64,000 bases of DNA from Gammaproteobacteria bacterium (GTDB lineage: Bacteria > Pseudomonadota > Gammaproteobacteria > 21-64-14). This document shows, one piece after another, positions 15,050 to 24,100 of the stretch; positions within the stretch are counted from its first letter, which is position 1, and each line of letters starts with the position of its first letter. A model generated the notes under the pieces. That model ran no database searches. It was not told the origin of the DNA and saw nothing but the letters and a program-made list of their open reading frames with translations. Location of the stretch: assembly GCA_027013145.1 (NCBI GenBank), contig JALUXX010000011.1:318556-382555 (forward strand). Reading direction: 5' to 3'. The translations under genes and the position numbers were made by a program.

Positions 15050-16432
15050 ATGGTCAAGAGACTGGTCCCGACCGACGACGAGAGCGCGAACCTCATCCCC
15101 ACCTACGGCTCGCGGCTCATGGACCGCCCCGTCCCCAAGTACGCCCTGCCCGAGCAGGGCATGCCGCCGCGCGCGGCCTATCAGCTGGTGCACGACGAGC
15201 TGATGCTCGACGGCAATGCGCGCCTCAACCTCGCCACCTTCGTGACCACCTGGATGGAGCCCGAGGCCGAACGTCTCATGGCGGAGACCTTCGCCAAGAA
15301 CATGATCGACAAGGACGAGTACCCGCAGACCGCCGAGATCGAGCGCCGCTGCGTGAACATGGTGGCGCGGCTGTTTCACGCGCGCGAGGCCGAAGATCCC
15401 GTGGGCGTCTCTGCGATCGGTTCGAGCGAGGCGGTGATGCTGGCGGGGATGGCGCTCAAGTGGAACTGGCGCAAGCGTCGCGCCGCCGCGGGCGGCGGGG
15501 GAGGGAGGCCCAACCTCGTCCTCGGCAGCAACGTGCAGGTGGTGTGGGAGAAGTTCTGCCGCTACTGGGAGGTCGAGCCGCGTTATATTCCGATGGCCGA
15601 AGGACGCTACGTGATCACTCCCGAGGAGGTGCTGCAGCGCGTCGACGCGGACACCATCGGGGTGGTGGCGATCCTGGGGACGACCTTCACGGGGGAATTC
15701 GAGCCGATCCGCAGGATCCACGATGCCCTCGCCCGCCACAACGAGGCCCACGGGCTCGAGGTGCCGATGCACGTCGACGCCGCCAGCGGGGGCTTCGTGG
15801 CGCCTTTTCTCCACCCGCACCTGGAATGGGACTTCCGCCTGCCGCTGGTGGTCTCGATCAACGTCTCGGGGCACAAGTACGGGCTCGTCTACCCCGGGAT
15901 CGGCTGGGTCGTATGGCGCGGGCGCCGCCACCTGCCGGACGAGCTGGTCTTCCACGTCAACTATCTGGGCGGCGACATGCCGACCTTCACACTGAACTTC
16001 TCGCGTCCCGGCAACCAGGTGGTGGGACAGTACTACAATTTCCTGCGCCTGGGCCGCGAGGGCTACGCGCGCATCCTCGCCAATCTGCGCGACACCGCGC
16101 GTCACCTGGCGCGGCGCGTCGCGGCGATGGGGCCGTTCGAGCTGCTCAGCGACGGCGCGGCCATCCCGGTGTTCGCATTCCGCCTGCGCGACGCCGCGCG
16201 CTATTCCGTGTACGACGTCTCCGAGCGCCTGCGCGCGCGCGGCTGGCAGGTGCCGGCCTACACCATGCCCCCCGACGCGGAGGCGGTTTCGGTGTTGCGC
16301 GTGGTGGTGCGCGAGGGGTTCTCGCGCGACATGGCCGACTTGCTGCTCGCGGACCTGGAACACGTGGTCGCGGACCTGGAGCGCGACCCCCCGCGCACGC
16401 CGGCCGCTCCGTCACCGCAGTTCCGTCACTGA
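15050..16432 (+). CDS. gadB: Glutamate decarboxylase
   Basis: 460 residues against 466 for E. coli GadB. PLP-dependent; consumes a proton while turning glutamate to GABA, the core of the acid-resistance system. The PLP lysine is K276 in NVSGHKYG, the same number as in E. coli; the PLP-ring stacking and phosphate regions (GSSEAVMLAGMALKW, GTTFTGEFEPI, HVDAASGGFVAPF) are intact. The C-terminus ends F-R-H, similar to the F-K-H-T end of E. coli GadB whose His gates the active site at neutral pH. It is the last gene of the regulator-permease-antiporter operon. Confidence 0.97.
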   Translation: MVKRLVPTDDESANLIPTYGSRLMDRPVPKYALPEQGMPPRAAYQLVHDELMLDGNARLNLATFVTTWMEPEAERLMAETFAKNMIDKDEYPQTAEIERRCVNMVARLFHAREAEDPVGVSAIGSSEAVMLAGMALKWNWRKRRAAAGGGGGRPNLVLGSNVQVVWEKFCRYWEVEPRYIPMAEGRYVITPEEVLQRVDADTIGVVAILGTTFTGEFEPIRRIHDALARHNEAHGLEVPMHVDAASGGFVAPFLHPHLEWDFRLPLVVSINVSGHKYGLVYPGIGWVVWRGRRHLPDELVFHVNYLGGDMPTFTLNFSRPGNQVVGQYYNFLRLGREGYARILANLRDTARHLARRVAAMGPFELLSDGAAIPVFAFRLRDAARYSVYDVSERLRARGWQVPAYTMPPDAEAVSVLRVVVREGFSRDMADLLLADLEHVVADLERDPPRTPAAPSPQFRH

Positions 16433-16486
16433 CGTGGACCGTTCCGGCCTTACACTGTACGCCGAAATGCCGATCGGGATTCGCCC

Positions 16487-17335
16487 ATGAAGCGCGCGCG
16501 AACGACCGCCTACACCGTCCTCGCGCTCGCCGTCCTCGGGGCGGCGGGCTTCGGGCTGTATCGTTATTTCGGGTCGCGGGCGCCGGCGCCCCCGGCCCCC
16601 GTGGCACCGCCGCCGCAGACGGCGACGCCCGCACCCGCGCCGACCCCGCGCGCGCCCTTGATCCGCCACCCCATCCCGCCGGTCCCGGCGCCGGCCGCGG
16701 AAGGCCCGGCCGCGGCGGCGAAGGCGCCCGCGCCGCCCCTGCCGCCGCTCGATCGCAGCGACCCCGTGATCCTGCGCGCGCTGGAGGCGCTCGCAGGGAA
16801 CGAACGCCTGGCGCGCTGGCTGAACGCCAAGGGGATCGTGCGTCGCATCGTGGTGACCGTGGACAACGTCCCCCGCCGACAGATCCCGCCGCGCTATCTC
16901 CCGCTGCGTCCGGTACCGGGCGGCCTGGTCACGCGCCGGGTCGGCCCTCCGACTTCCGACCGGTATGTCCTCGGCGCAGCGAACTACGCCCGCTATACGC
17001 CCTACGTGAATCTCCTGACGGCGATCGATCCCAAACGCGCGGCCGCCGTCTATATCCGCTTCTATCCGCTGTTCCAGCAGGCCTACCGCAGCCTCGGTTA
17101 CCCCTACGGCTATTTCAACGACCGCCTGGTGGAGGCGATCGATTCGCTGCTGCGCGCGCCGCAGCCGTCGGGGCCGGTGCGCCTGCGCCGCCCCAGTGTC
17201 TACTACAAGTTCGCCGACCCCCGCCTCGAGGCCCTGCCCGCGGGGCAGAAGGTCCTCATCCGCATGGGACCGGCGAACGCGCGGCGCGTGAAGGCCTGGT
17301 TGCGCGCGTTCCGCGCCGCGACCGAGCGGCGCTGA
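16487..17335 (+). CDS. DUF3014-domain membrane-anchored protein
   Basis: 282 residues. One N-terminal membrane segment (residues 8-27) followed by ~65 residues rich in Pro and Ala, then the DUF3014 domain: LDRSDPVILRALEALAGNERLARWLNAKGIVRRIVVTVDNVPRR, YARYTPYVNLLTAIDPKRAAAVYIRFYPLFQQAYRSLGYP, YFNDRLVEAIDSLLRAP, YKFADPRLEALPAGQKVLIRMGP. The topology puts the domain in the periplasm. The function of DUF3014 is unknown. It follows gadB by 54 bp but has its own upstream TACACTGTAC promoter-like box, so it need not belong to the acid operon. Confidence 0.88.
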   Translation: MKRARTTAYTVLALAVLGAAGFGLYRYFGSRAPAPPAPVAPPPQTATPAPAPTPRAPLIRHPIPPVPAPAAEGPAAAAKAPAPPLPPLDRSDPVILRALEALAGNERLARWLNAKGIVRRIVVTVDNVPRRQIPPRYLPLRPVPGGLVTRRVGPPTSDRYVLGAANYARYTPYVNLLTAIDPKRAAAVYIRFYPLFQQAYRSLGYPYGYFNDRLVEAIDSLLRAPQPSGPVRLRRPSVYYKFADPRLEALPAGQKVLIRMGPANARRVKAWLRAFRAATERR

Positions 17336-17425
17336 ACGGCCCGGAGGCGTGAATCCCTGCGCCGTGCAAGGGATTGCGGCGCGCGGGCGTCTTCCCAGCG
17401 CCGGCGGAATGCGTAGAATGGGCGC

Positions 17426-18094
17426 ATGAACGATTCCGCCGTCACGCGTCTGAACGTCGAGCGGTTCAATTCCGTCGCCGCTTCCTGGGACGACAATCCC
17501 GTGCGCGTCGAGCTCGCGCAGGCCGTCGCCCGCGCCATCGCCGCCGCGGTGCCGCTGCGTCGCGACGCACGCGCCCTGGAGTTCGGCTGCGGCACGGGGC
17601 TGGTGACCGCGCTGCTGGCGCCGGAACTCGGCCGCGTGGTGGCGGTGGACAGCGCCGCAGGCATGCTCGACGTGCTGCGCGCGAAGGTCCGCGAACTGGA
17701 CCTCGACCACGTCGAGGCGGTGGAGATGGATCTCGCGCGGGCGCTGCCGCCCGGCCCGTTCGACCTGATCTTCAGCAGCATGACGCTGCACCACATCGAG
17801 GACGTCCCGGGCCTGCTCGCGCGCCTGCACGCCCTGCTCGCGCCGGGCGGGTATGTCGCGCTCGCCGACCTCGAGCGCGAGGACGGCACCTTCCACGGCG
17901 ATGCCCCGGGGGTCATGCACCAGGGTTTCGAACCCGCGGCGGTCGCGCGGTGGCTCGCGGCTGCCGGTTTCGGCGAAGTTCGGACGCGACCCGCCCATGT
18001 GGTGCACAAGACGGGTGCGGACGGCGCCGCGCACGATTATCCGGTGTTCCTGGCGACCGGCCGCCGCGCGGGCGGTCGCGGCGCGAAGGATTGA
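17426..18094 (+). CDS. Class I SAM-dependent methyltransferase
   Basis: 222 residues. Motif I is ALEFGCGTGLVTALLAPE (residues ~51-68), motif II VVAVDSAAGMLDVLRAKV, and the post-motif region FDLIFSSMTLHHIEDVPGLLARLHALLAPGGYVALADLEREDG, the usual order of UbiE/COQ5-type small-molecule methyltransferases. FHGDAPGVMHQGFEP near the C-terminus probably contacts the acceptor. The substrate is not identifiable. A short membrane peptide gene follows. Confidence 0.9.
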   Translation: MNDSAVTRLNVERFNSVAASWDDNPVRVELAQAVARAIAAAVPLRRDARALEFGCGTGLVTALLAPELGRVVAVDSAAGMLDVLRAKVRELDLDHVEAVEMDLARALPPGPFDLIFSSMTLHHIEDVPGLLARLHALLAPGGYVALADLEREDGTFHGDAPGVMHQGFEPAAVARWLAAAGFGEVRTRPAHVVHKTGADGAAHDYPVFLATGRRAGGRGAKD

Positions 18095-18098
18095 GGCG

Positions 18099-18251
18099 GT
18101 GTCGGCGCCGGTCCGCTACGAGGAGGGGGCACGCCGTTTGGGGTACCTGATCTTCGTACTCGCACTCGCCGCGACCGCCGCCCTGGTCGCCCTCGGTGTC
18201 ACCGGGACGCCGTGGCCGAAGTGGTTGTTGGGGCTGGCGAGCATCTTCTGA
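18099..18251 (+). CDS. Small predicted membrane protein
   Basis: A 50-residue frame from a GTG preceded by GGAG-like bases, 4 bp after the methyltransferase stop. It reads a short charged start (YEEGARRLG) then LIFVLALAATAALVALGV and WPKWLLGLASIF, i.e. one membrane helix plus a hydrophobic end. Gene-like composition and tight spacing support it; no family is recognised. Confidence 0.5.
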   Translation: MSAPVRYEEGARRLGYLIFVLALAATAALVALGVTGTPWPKWLLGLASIF

Positions 18252-18300
18252 CCGTCCCGCCGCCCACCGGTGCACCAGGCCGGTCGTTACGGCGCGCCCC

Positions 18301-20985
18301 TCAACGGCTGGCCGCGGAACCGGAAAGGGGACGCCCCGTCGCGCCCGCGCGCCGCAACACCTCCACAAGCTCCGCTCCCGGCAACGGCCGGCTGTACAGG
18401 TAGCCCTGGTACTCGTCGCACCCGCGGATGCGGATGAACTCGAGCTGGCGGCGGGACTCCACACCCTCGGCGACGACCCTCACCCCCAGGTTGTGCGCCA
18501 TGGCGATCACGGCGGCGACGAGTGCGGCGTCGTTCTCGTCGTCGACGATGTCGCGCACGAAGGAACGATCGATCTTGAGCTTGTCGATGGGGAAGCGTTT
18601 GAGATAGCTGAGGCTCGAGTAGCCGGTCCCGAAGTCGTCCAGGGACAGTTCCACGCCCAGGGCCTTGAGATCGCGCAGGAGCCCGATGGCGCTGTCGGGA
18701 TCCTCCATGATCGCCGTCTCGGTGATCTCGAGACCGATCGCCTCGGGCGGCACCGCCTCTTCCTCGAGCAACGCGGCGAAACGCTCGACGATGTCGCGCC
18801 GGCGCAGTTGCCGGGGCGACAGGTTCACCACCATGCGCGGCACGCCGGCGCCGCGGCCGCGCCAGTCGACCCACTGGCGGCAGGCGCGGCGCAGGGCCCA
18901 CTCGCCGAGGCCGTCGATCAACCCGCAGTCCTCGGCGATCGGGATGAAGCGCGCCGGCGGGACCAGGCCGAGCGCCGGGTGGCGCCAGCGCATCAGCGCC
19001 TCGGTGGCGGTGATCCGCCCGCCGGCGACCGCGACCAACGGCTGATAGTGCAGCTCGAGCTGGCCGCGTTCGAGGGCGTGGCGCAGCTCGCCCTCGAGGG
19101 AGAGGCGTTCGGCCGCCTGCCGGTTCATCTCCTCCGAATAGAACTGGTAGTTGCCGCGACCCTTTTCCTTGGCGTGATACATCGCCGTGTCGCTGTTGCG
19201 CAGAAGCGTATCCGGATCGGCGCCGTCGCCCGGATACAGGGCGAGGCCGATGCTGGCGCCGGCGTGGACCTCGCGCTCCCCGATCCGGTACGGCAGGCCC
19301 AGCACGTCGAGAACCTTGCGGGCGACGCCTGCGGCCGCCTCGGCGTCGCGCAGGCCGGTGAGCACGACGATGAACTCGTCGCCCCCCTGGCGTGCGACGG
19401 TGTCCTCGGCGCGCAGTACGCCGGCGATGCGCCGCGCGGCCTCGCGCAGCAGCGCGTCGCCGGCGGAGTGGCCGAGCGAGTCGTTGACGGTCTTGAACCG
19501 GTCGAGATCGACGAAGAGCACCGCGACCCGCCCGCCGTGGCGGCGGGCGTGGGCGATCGCGCGCTGCAGCCGGTCCTGCAGCAGGCTGCGGTTCGGCAGC
19601 GCCGTGAGCGCGTCGTGGGTCGCCATGTGCAGGATCCGTTGCTCGGCGGCCTTGCGGTCGGTCAGGTCGCGCAGGGCGCCGATCACCAGGTGCCGCTCCC
19701 CCAGCGTCATCGCGGAGAAGTGGGCCTCGATCGGGAATGCGCTGAGGTCCTTGCGCACCCCGGTGAACTCGCGGCGTCCGCCGGCGGGGCCCGTCGGCTC
19801 CGGCCCGCCGCCGGCGGCGGGAACCTCCACATCCGGGATCAGTCGCGAGAGCGGGCTGCCGAGGACCTCCTCGGGGCGATAGCCGAACATGCGCGCGGCG
19901 GCCGGGTTGAAGGTCTCGACCCGCCCCTCCTCGGAGACTGCGACGATACCGTCGCGGACGTGATCGAGGATCGCGCGCATCCGCGCCTCGCCGTCGCGGA
20001 AACGCGCGTTGGCCTCGCGCGCGCGCAGCTCCGAGCGTACGACGTCGCGCACGAGCGGGAGCACGAGCCACCGGAGCGCGAGGTAGCCCGCGGCGAACAC
20101 GGCGGCCAGCCACAGGGCGACCTGCGGGAGCCGCCCCCGGATCGGCAGGAACAACTCGGAGGCGTCCACCTTGAGGACCGCGCCGAGACCGAGACCGCCG
20201 ATGGGGCGGTAGGCGGCGACCACCGTACGGCCGCGGTAGTCGCGCGCCTGAACCGTCCCCGATCGTCCGTCCAAGGCGTAACTCATCGGCAGCGCGGCGC
20301 CGCCGACCTCGCGCGGCTGATGGACGAAGACGCGGTGCGCGAGGGTGCTCGGCAGGCACTGCATATCGCCCGGCGCGGAGGCGAGGGCCCCGCAAACCGC
20401 GAAGTCCCCGCTGCGCCCGAGCGCGCGGCTGCGGTGGAACAGCCGCGCCATCACCGGGAGGCGCGACTCGGTGACCACCTGTCCGACCGCGGCGGCGCCC
20501 TTGCGGATCGGCGCCGCGACGTGGAGCCGGATCCCATCGCTCCACAGCAGGCGCGCCGACGGCTTCACCGCCAGCGGGATCGCGAGTTGGGGCCGCGCCG
20601 CGGCCGCTCCGGCCCGGCCGACGGCGTGTCCCTGCCGGTCGAGCAGCGTGACCATCTCGAAGCCGGTCTCGCGGAAGGTGCGCGCGGCACGCTGCAGGGC
20701 GCGACGGGCGCGGGTGTCGCCGGGGTCGGCCTGCAACGCCAGGAGTTCCTGGACGATGAACGGGCGGGTGGCGATGGTCTCGGTCGCCGCGAGACGCTCG
20801 TCCACCGCCAGCCGGATGAGATTGGCGCGGTTCTGCAGCGACAGCGCCAGGCTGCGGCGCAGCAGCGCCTCGCTCTGGGCTTCCATCACACGGAACACCG
20901 CCGTCCCCGCCGCGAGGGTCACGACCCCGAGGATTCCGGCGGCGATCAGGCTGATGCGGCGCACCCGCTGTCGATAGGTCTTCAT
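18301..20985 (-). CDS. Membrane sensor with PAS, GGDEF and EAL domains
   Basis: 894 residues from the ATG at 20985; an upstream GTG at 21018 adds 11. A membrane helix (~10-32), a large periplasmic sensing region (to ~290) and a second helix (~300-320) are followed by PAS (RMRAILDHVRDGIVAVSEEGRVETFNPAAARMFGY), GGDEF and EAL. The cyclase motif RQGGDEF is intact with an RxxD site (RAED) five residues before it. The EAL domain keeps every catalytic element: TEALMRW, VNLSPRQL, LEITETAIM, LDDFGTGYSSL, DKLKIDRSFV, AEGVE. Both c-di-GMP synthesis and hydrolysis are therefore possible, with signal-dependent balance. Confidence 0.93.
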   Translation of the reverse strand: MKTYRQRVRRISLIAAGILGVVTLAAGTAVFRVMEAQSEALLRRSLALSLQNRANLIRLAVDERLAATETIATRPFIVQELLALQADPGDTRARRALQRAARTFRETGFEMVTLLDRQGHAVGRAGAAAARPQLAIPLAVKPSARLLWSDGIRLHVAAPIRKGAAAVGQVVTESRLPVMARLFHRSRALGRSGDFAVCGALASAPGDMQCLPSTLAHRVFVHQPREVGGAALPMSYALDGRSGTVQARDYRGRTVVAAYRPIGGLGLGAVLKVDASELFLPIRGRLPQVALWLAAVFAAGYLALRWLVLPLVRDVVRSELRAREANARFRDGEARMRAILDHVRDGIVAVSEEGRVETFNPAAARMFGYRPEEVLGSPLSRLIPDVEVPAAGGGPEPTGPAGGRREFTGVRKDLSAFPIEAHFSAMTLGERHLVIGALRDLTDRKAAEQRILHMATHDALTALPNRSLLQDRLQRAIAHARRHGGRVAVLFVDLDRFKTVNDSLGHSAGDALLREAARRIAGVLRAEDTVARQGGDEFIVVLTGLRDAEAAAGVARKVLDVLGLPYRIGEREVHAGASIGLALYPGDGADPDTLLRNSDTAMYHAKEKGRGNYQFYSEEMNRQAAERLSLEGELRHALERGQLELHYQPLVAVAGGRITATEALMRWRHPALGLVPPARFIPIAEDCGLIDGLGEWALRRACRQWVDWRGRGAGVPRMVVNLSPRQLRRRDIVERFAALLEEEAVPPEAIGLEITETAIMEDPDSAIGLLRDLKALGVELSLDDFGTGYSSLSYLKRFPIDKLKIDRSFVRDIVDDENDAALVAAVIAMAHNLGVRVVAEGVESRRQLEFIRIRGCDEYQGYLYSRPLPGAELVEVLRRAGATGRPLSGSAASR

Positions 20986-21149
20986 CCGCTGCGTCCGTCG
21001 ACGATGCCGGGCGGACACCGAAGGCCGTGTCCCGTCCCTCGTATCGGCTTGCGGCGACCGGGATTTACCATGGGATTGCGGCGGGTTGCCCGATCCCGGC
21101 GTATCCGCCTCAACCCCGCCTGCCGCACCGGCCGCGCGGCCCCGTCCGG

Positions 21150-24100
21150 TCAGTCCCCGAGGAGTGCCTCGAGGCGGTGCGGGCGTTCGACCGCGTAACC
21201 CTGGACGTAGTCGACGCCGAGTTCACGGAGCAGTTCGATGGTCTCCTCGCTCTGCGCGAACTCGGCGATCACCGCCTTGCCCATGAAATGGCCCACCTCG
21301 CACACCGACTTCACGACCGCGTAGTCGCTCGAGTCGGCGACGAGTTCCTGCACGAAGGCGCCGTCGATCTTGAGAAAGTCGACCGGGAGGTTCTTCAGGT
21401 AGGCGTAGGAGGACATCCCGCTGCCGAAATCGTCGAGCGAGAACTTGCAGCCCGTGGCCTTGATCACGTGGATGAAGTCGCTCGCGTCCGACAGGCTGGC
21501 GATGCCCGCGGTCTCGGTGATCTCGAAGCAGATGCGCTGCATCGCCACGCCGGTGCGGTCGGCCTCCTCGTTTACGTACCGGATCAGGCGCTCGTCGTTG
21601 AGCGAAGGTCCCGAAAGATTGATGGTGAAGCCGCCGATGCCGAGGAGCCGGTCCTCGTGTTCGGCGATCCACTCGAAGGCGTTGCGGATCACCCAGCGGT
21701 CGACCTCGATGATGCGGCTGTAGTGTTCGGCCGCCTTGATGAACTCGTGCAGCGCAAGCTTGTTCTGCAGTTCGTCCGATAGCCCGAGCAGCAGCTCATA
21801 CCAGTCCTGCTGCGGCAGGTGCGCCTGCAGCGGGACGATCTTCTGGCAGCGCAGACTCAGCGCGTCCTCGTCGAGGGCGCGGTCGATCTGCACCGCCCAC
21901 TTCATCTCTTCTTTGCGCCGCGACATGCCGGCGTGGCGGGAGTGATAGATCTGGATGCGTCCGCCGCCCATCTCCTTGGCGACACCGCAGCTCGTCTCGG
22001 CCGCCTGCAGCAGCGCGGACTCATCCTCGCCCTGCGGATGCACGCTGACGAGTCCGACGCTGACCGAGACCGCCAAGCGTTCCTCCTGCCAGGGGATGCG
22101 GTAGTCGTGCAGCTCGTCTAGCTGGTCCTCGATCACCCCGAGCGCGTCGTCCAGGGAGTGGTCGCACAACAGGATCCCGAACTGGTCGGTCCCCACGCGC
22201 GCGAGGACGTGTCCCTCGCCGAGGTGCGCCCGCAGCCACTCGGCGAGGGCCTTGAGCACCGCATCTCCGGCCTCGTAGCCCAGCGTGTTGTTGACGACCT
22301 TGAACTGGTCGATGTCCATGAGAACCAGCGCATGGCGGCCGCCGGTTACGCGGGCCTCCGCCACCGCCTCGCCGAGGGTCTTCTTGAACTCCGCGCGGTT
22401 GATCAGTCCGGTGAGCCCGTCGTGCGAGGACTGGTAGAGGAGCTGGCGATGCAGCTTCTGCAGCATCGTGTACTGCGCCCGGTCCATCGCCGGTTCCTCC
22501 GCCGCGTCGAGGACCACGACGTCCCCGGCGCGCAGCAGCCCCGCGAGCTCTTTCTCCCCGACGATGCGATCCTTGCGCCCGAGCACGTTGACGAAGACGT
22601 ACTTGCCGGACCGCGGCGCGATCCACGCGACCTTGAGGCGTTTGGGCTCCGCCTCCCGGGCGTCGAACAGCAGCCAGTGCTCCTCCTTCAGCCGCCGCAC
22701 GCGGCGCAGCCACTCGTCGTCCTGCGCATCCTCCGCTTCCTGCGGCAAAGCCGCGGAGGCCTCGGCGGCGGAGGCCTGCGGCGCATCCGATCCCGCGGGG
22801 GCGTCGGCGTCGGCCGGTTGGGGTTCGGCCGCCTCCTCGCGCATGCACTCCGCGACCACCTCGCTGAGATTGCGGCGGTAGGTGTCGTTCTGGACCCGCA
22901 GCAACAGGTCGAGCTGCTGGGCGACGCGGTGGAATACCGCGGCGGTCCCGTCGAACTCGCTGTTGACGGTGTTCACGATCCACTGGAAGGCGCGCCGCAG
23001 CGCCGCCTGCTCGACCTCGTTCTCGGACCCCGCCAGCACCTCGAGTTCCGAGAGCTTGTTGATGACCTGGCGCACGATGTGGGTCTTGTCGATGAACAGC
23101 CGGTCATCGAGCAGGGCCATCTTCAGCACCGGCACCTCGAGCTGGCGGATCCACGGTCGCACGCTGAGGGCGACCTGAAGGTCGTTGAGCAGGGTGGCGA
23201 AGACGTTGCCCGCGACGTCGATGACCCGCCCCTGATGTTCCGGGATGCCCTTGGTGCCGCCCTCGGCGCCGTTGCGCGCGAGGACCGCCTCGAGCCGGGC
23301 CCGCACGTCGACCGGTTCCGACGCCGCGTCTTGCGCCGAGAGCTGGCGGCGGAATTCCGAAGTGGAAAGCGCCTCCAGGAGTTCGGTCGTGCTGTAGGGC
23401 CGCACGGGGCCCGACGCCGGGCCGGCCGCCCCCGGGGCACCGGACGGGGCACCGGACGGGACGCCGGCGGCGCCGTCCGCGGCGGCCCCCGCGCCCCCGG
23501 GGGCCGGGCCCCCGCCGCCCGATCCTCCGCCGGGTCCGGACGTCGCAGCCGCACCCGCAGGCATGGCAGGACGCGTGACCCGCTGTTGCAGCGAGCGCAG
23601 ATCCCCGACCACCTGATACAGATCCGGGGCCGGGCGGGGCGCGGGGCTTCCCGGTGCCGCCCCGGTCGCCGCCGCCCCGGACGTAGCGTCGCCGTGGAAT
23701 CCCGCCGCCGCGCCCGGACCGGGGGCGCCTGCGCCGGCCGGTCCGCCGGCCGTCGGGGCGGCTCCGCCATGGCCCCCACCGCCCGCCGCCGTCGGTGCGC
23801 CGCCGGGCGGAGTCCGCACCGGCGCCGCAGCGTCCGCGCCCTCGGCCGCCGCGGGCGCGGACGGCTCCTCCTCGACCGGGTCTGCGGCCGCGGGGGCCGG
23901 CTCGGGCGCGGGCGCGCGGGCGACGCCGTCCTCGAGCCCGGGCAGGACGCCGGCCGCGATCAGGCATTCGTTGAGCGCGTCGTATAGGCGCGTGGCCGTC
24001 GCGCGGACGCCGGTCCGGAGGGCCTTGTAGCAGGCCAGGCGGGCGCTGTGGGCCAGGTCCAGGGCGGACAGGGCGTCGCGGAAGGACTCGGCGAACAGGG

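Noticed and set aside
18196-21198. A 1000-codon open frame on the plus strand
   Set aside because: It lies antisense to the GGDEF-EAL sensor, is rich in Arg/Gly/Gln with no domain, and is a high-GC shadow of that gene.
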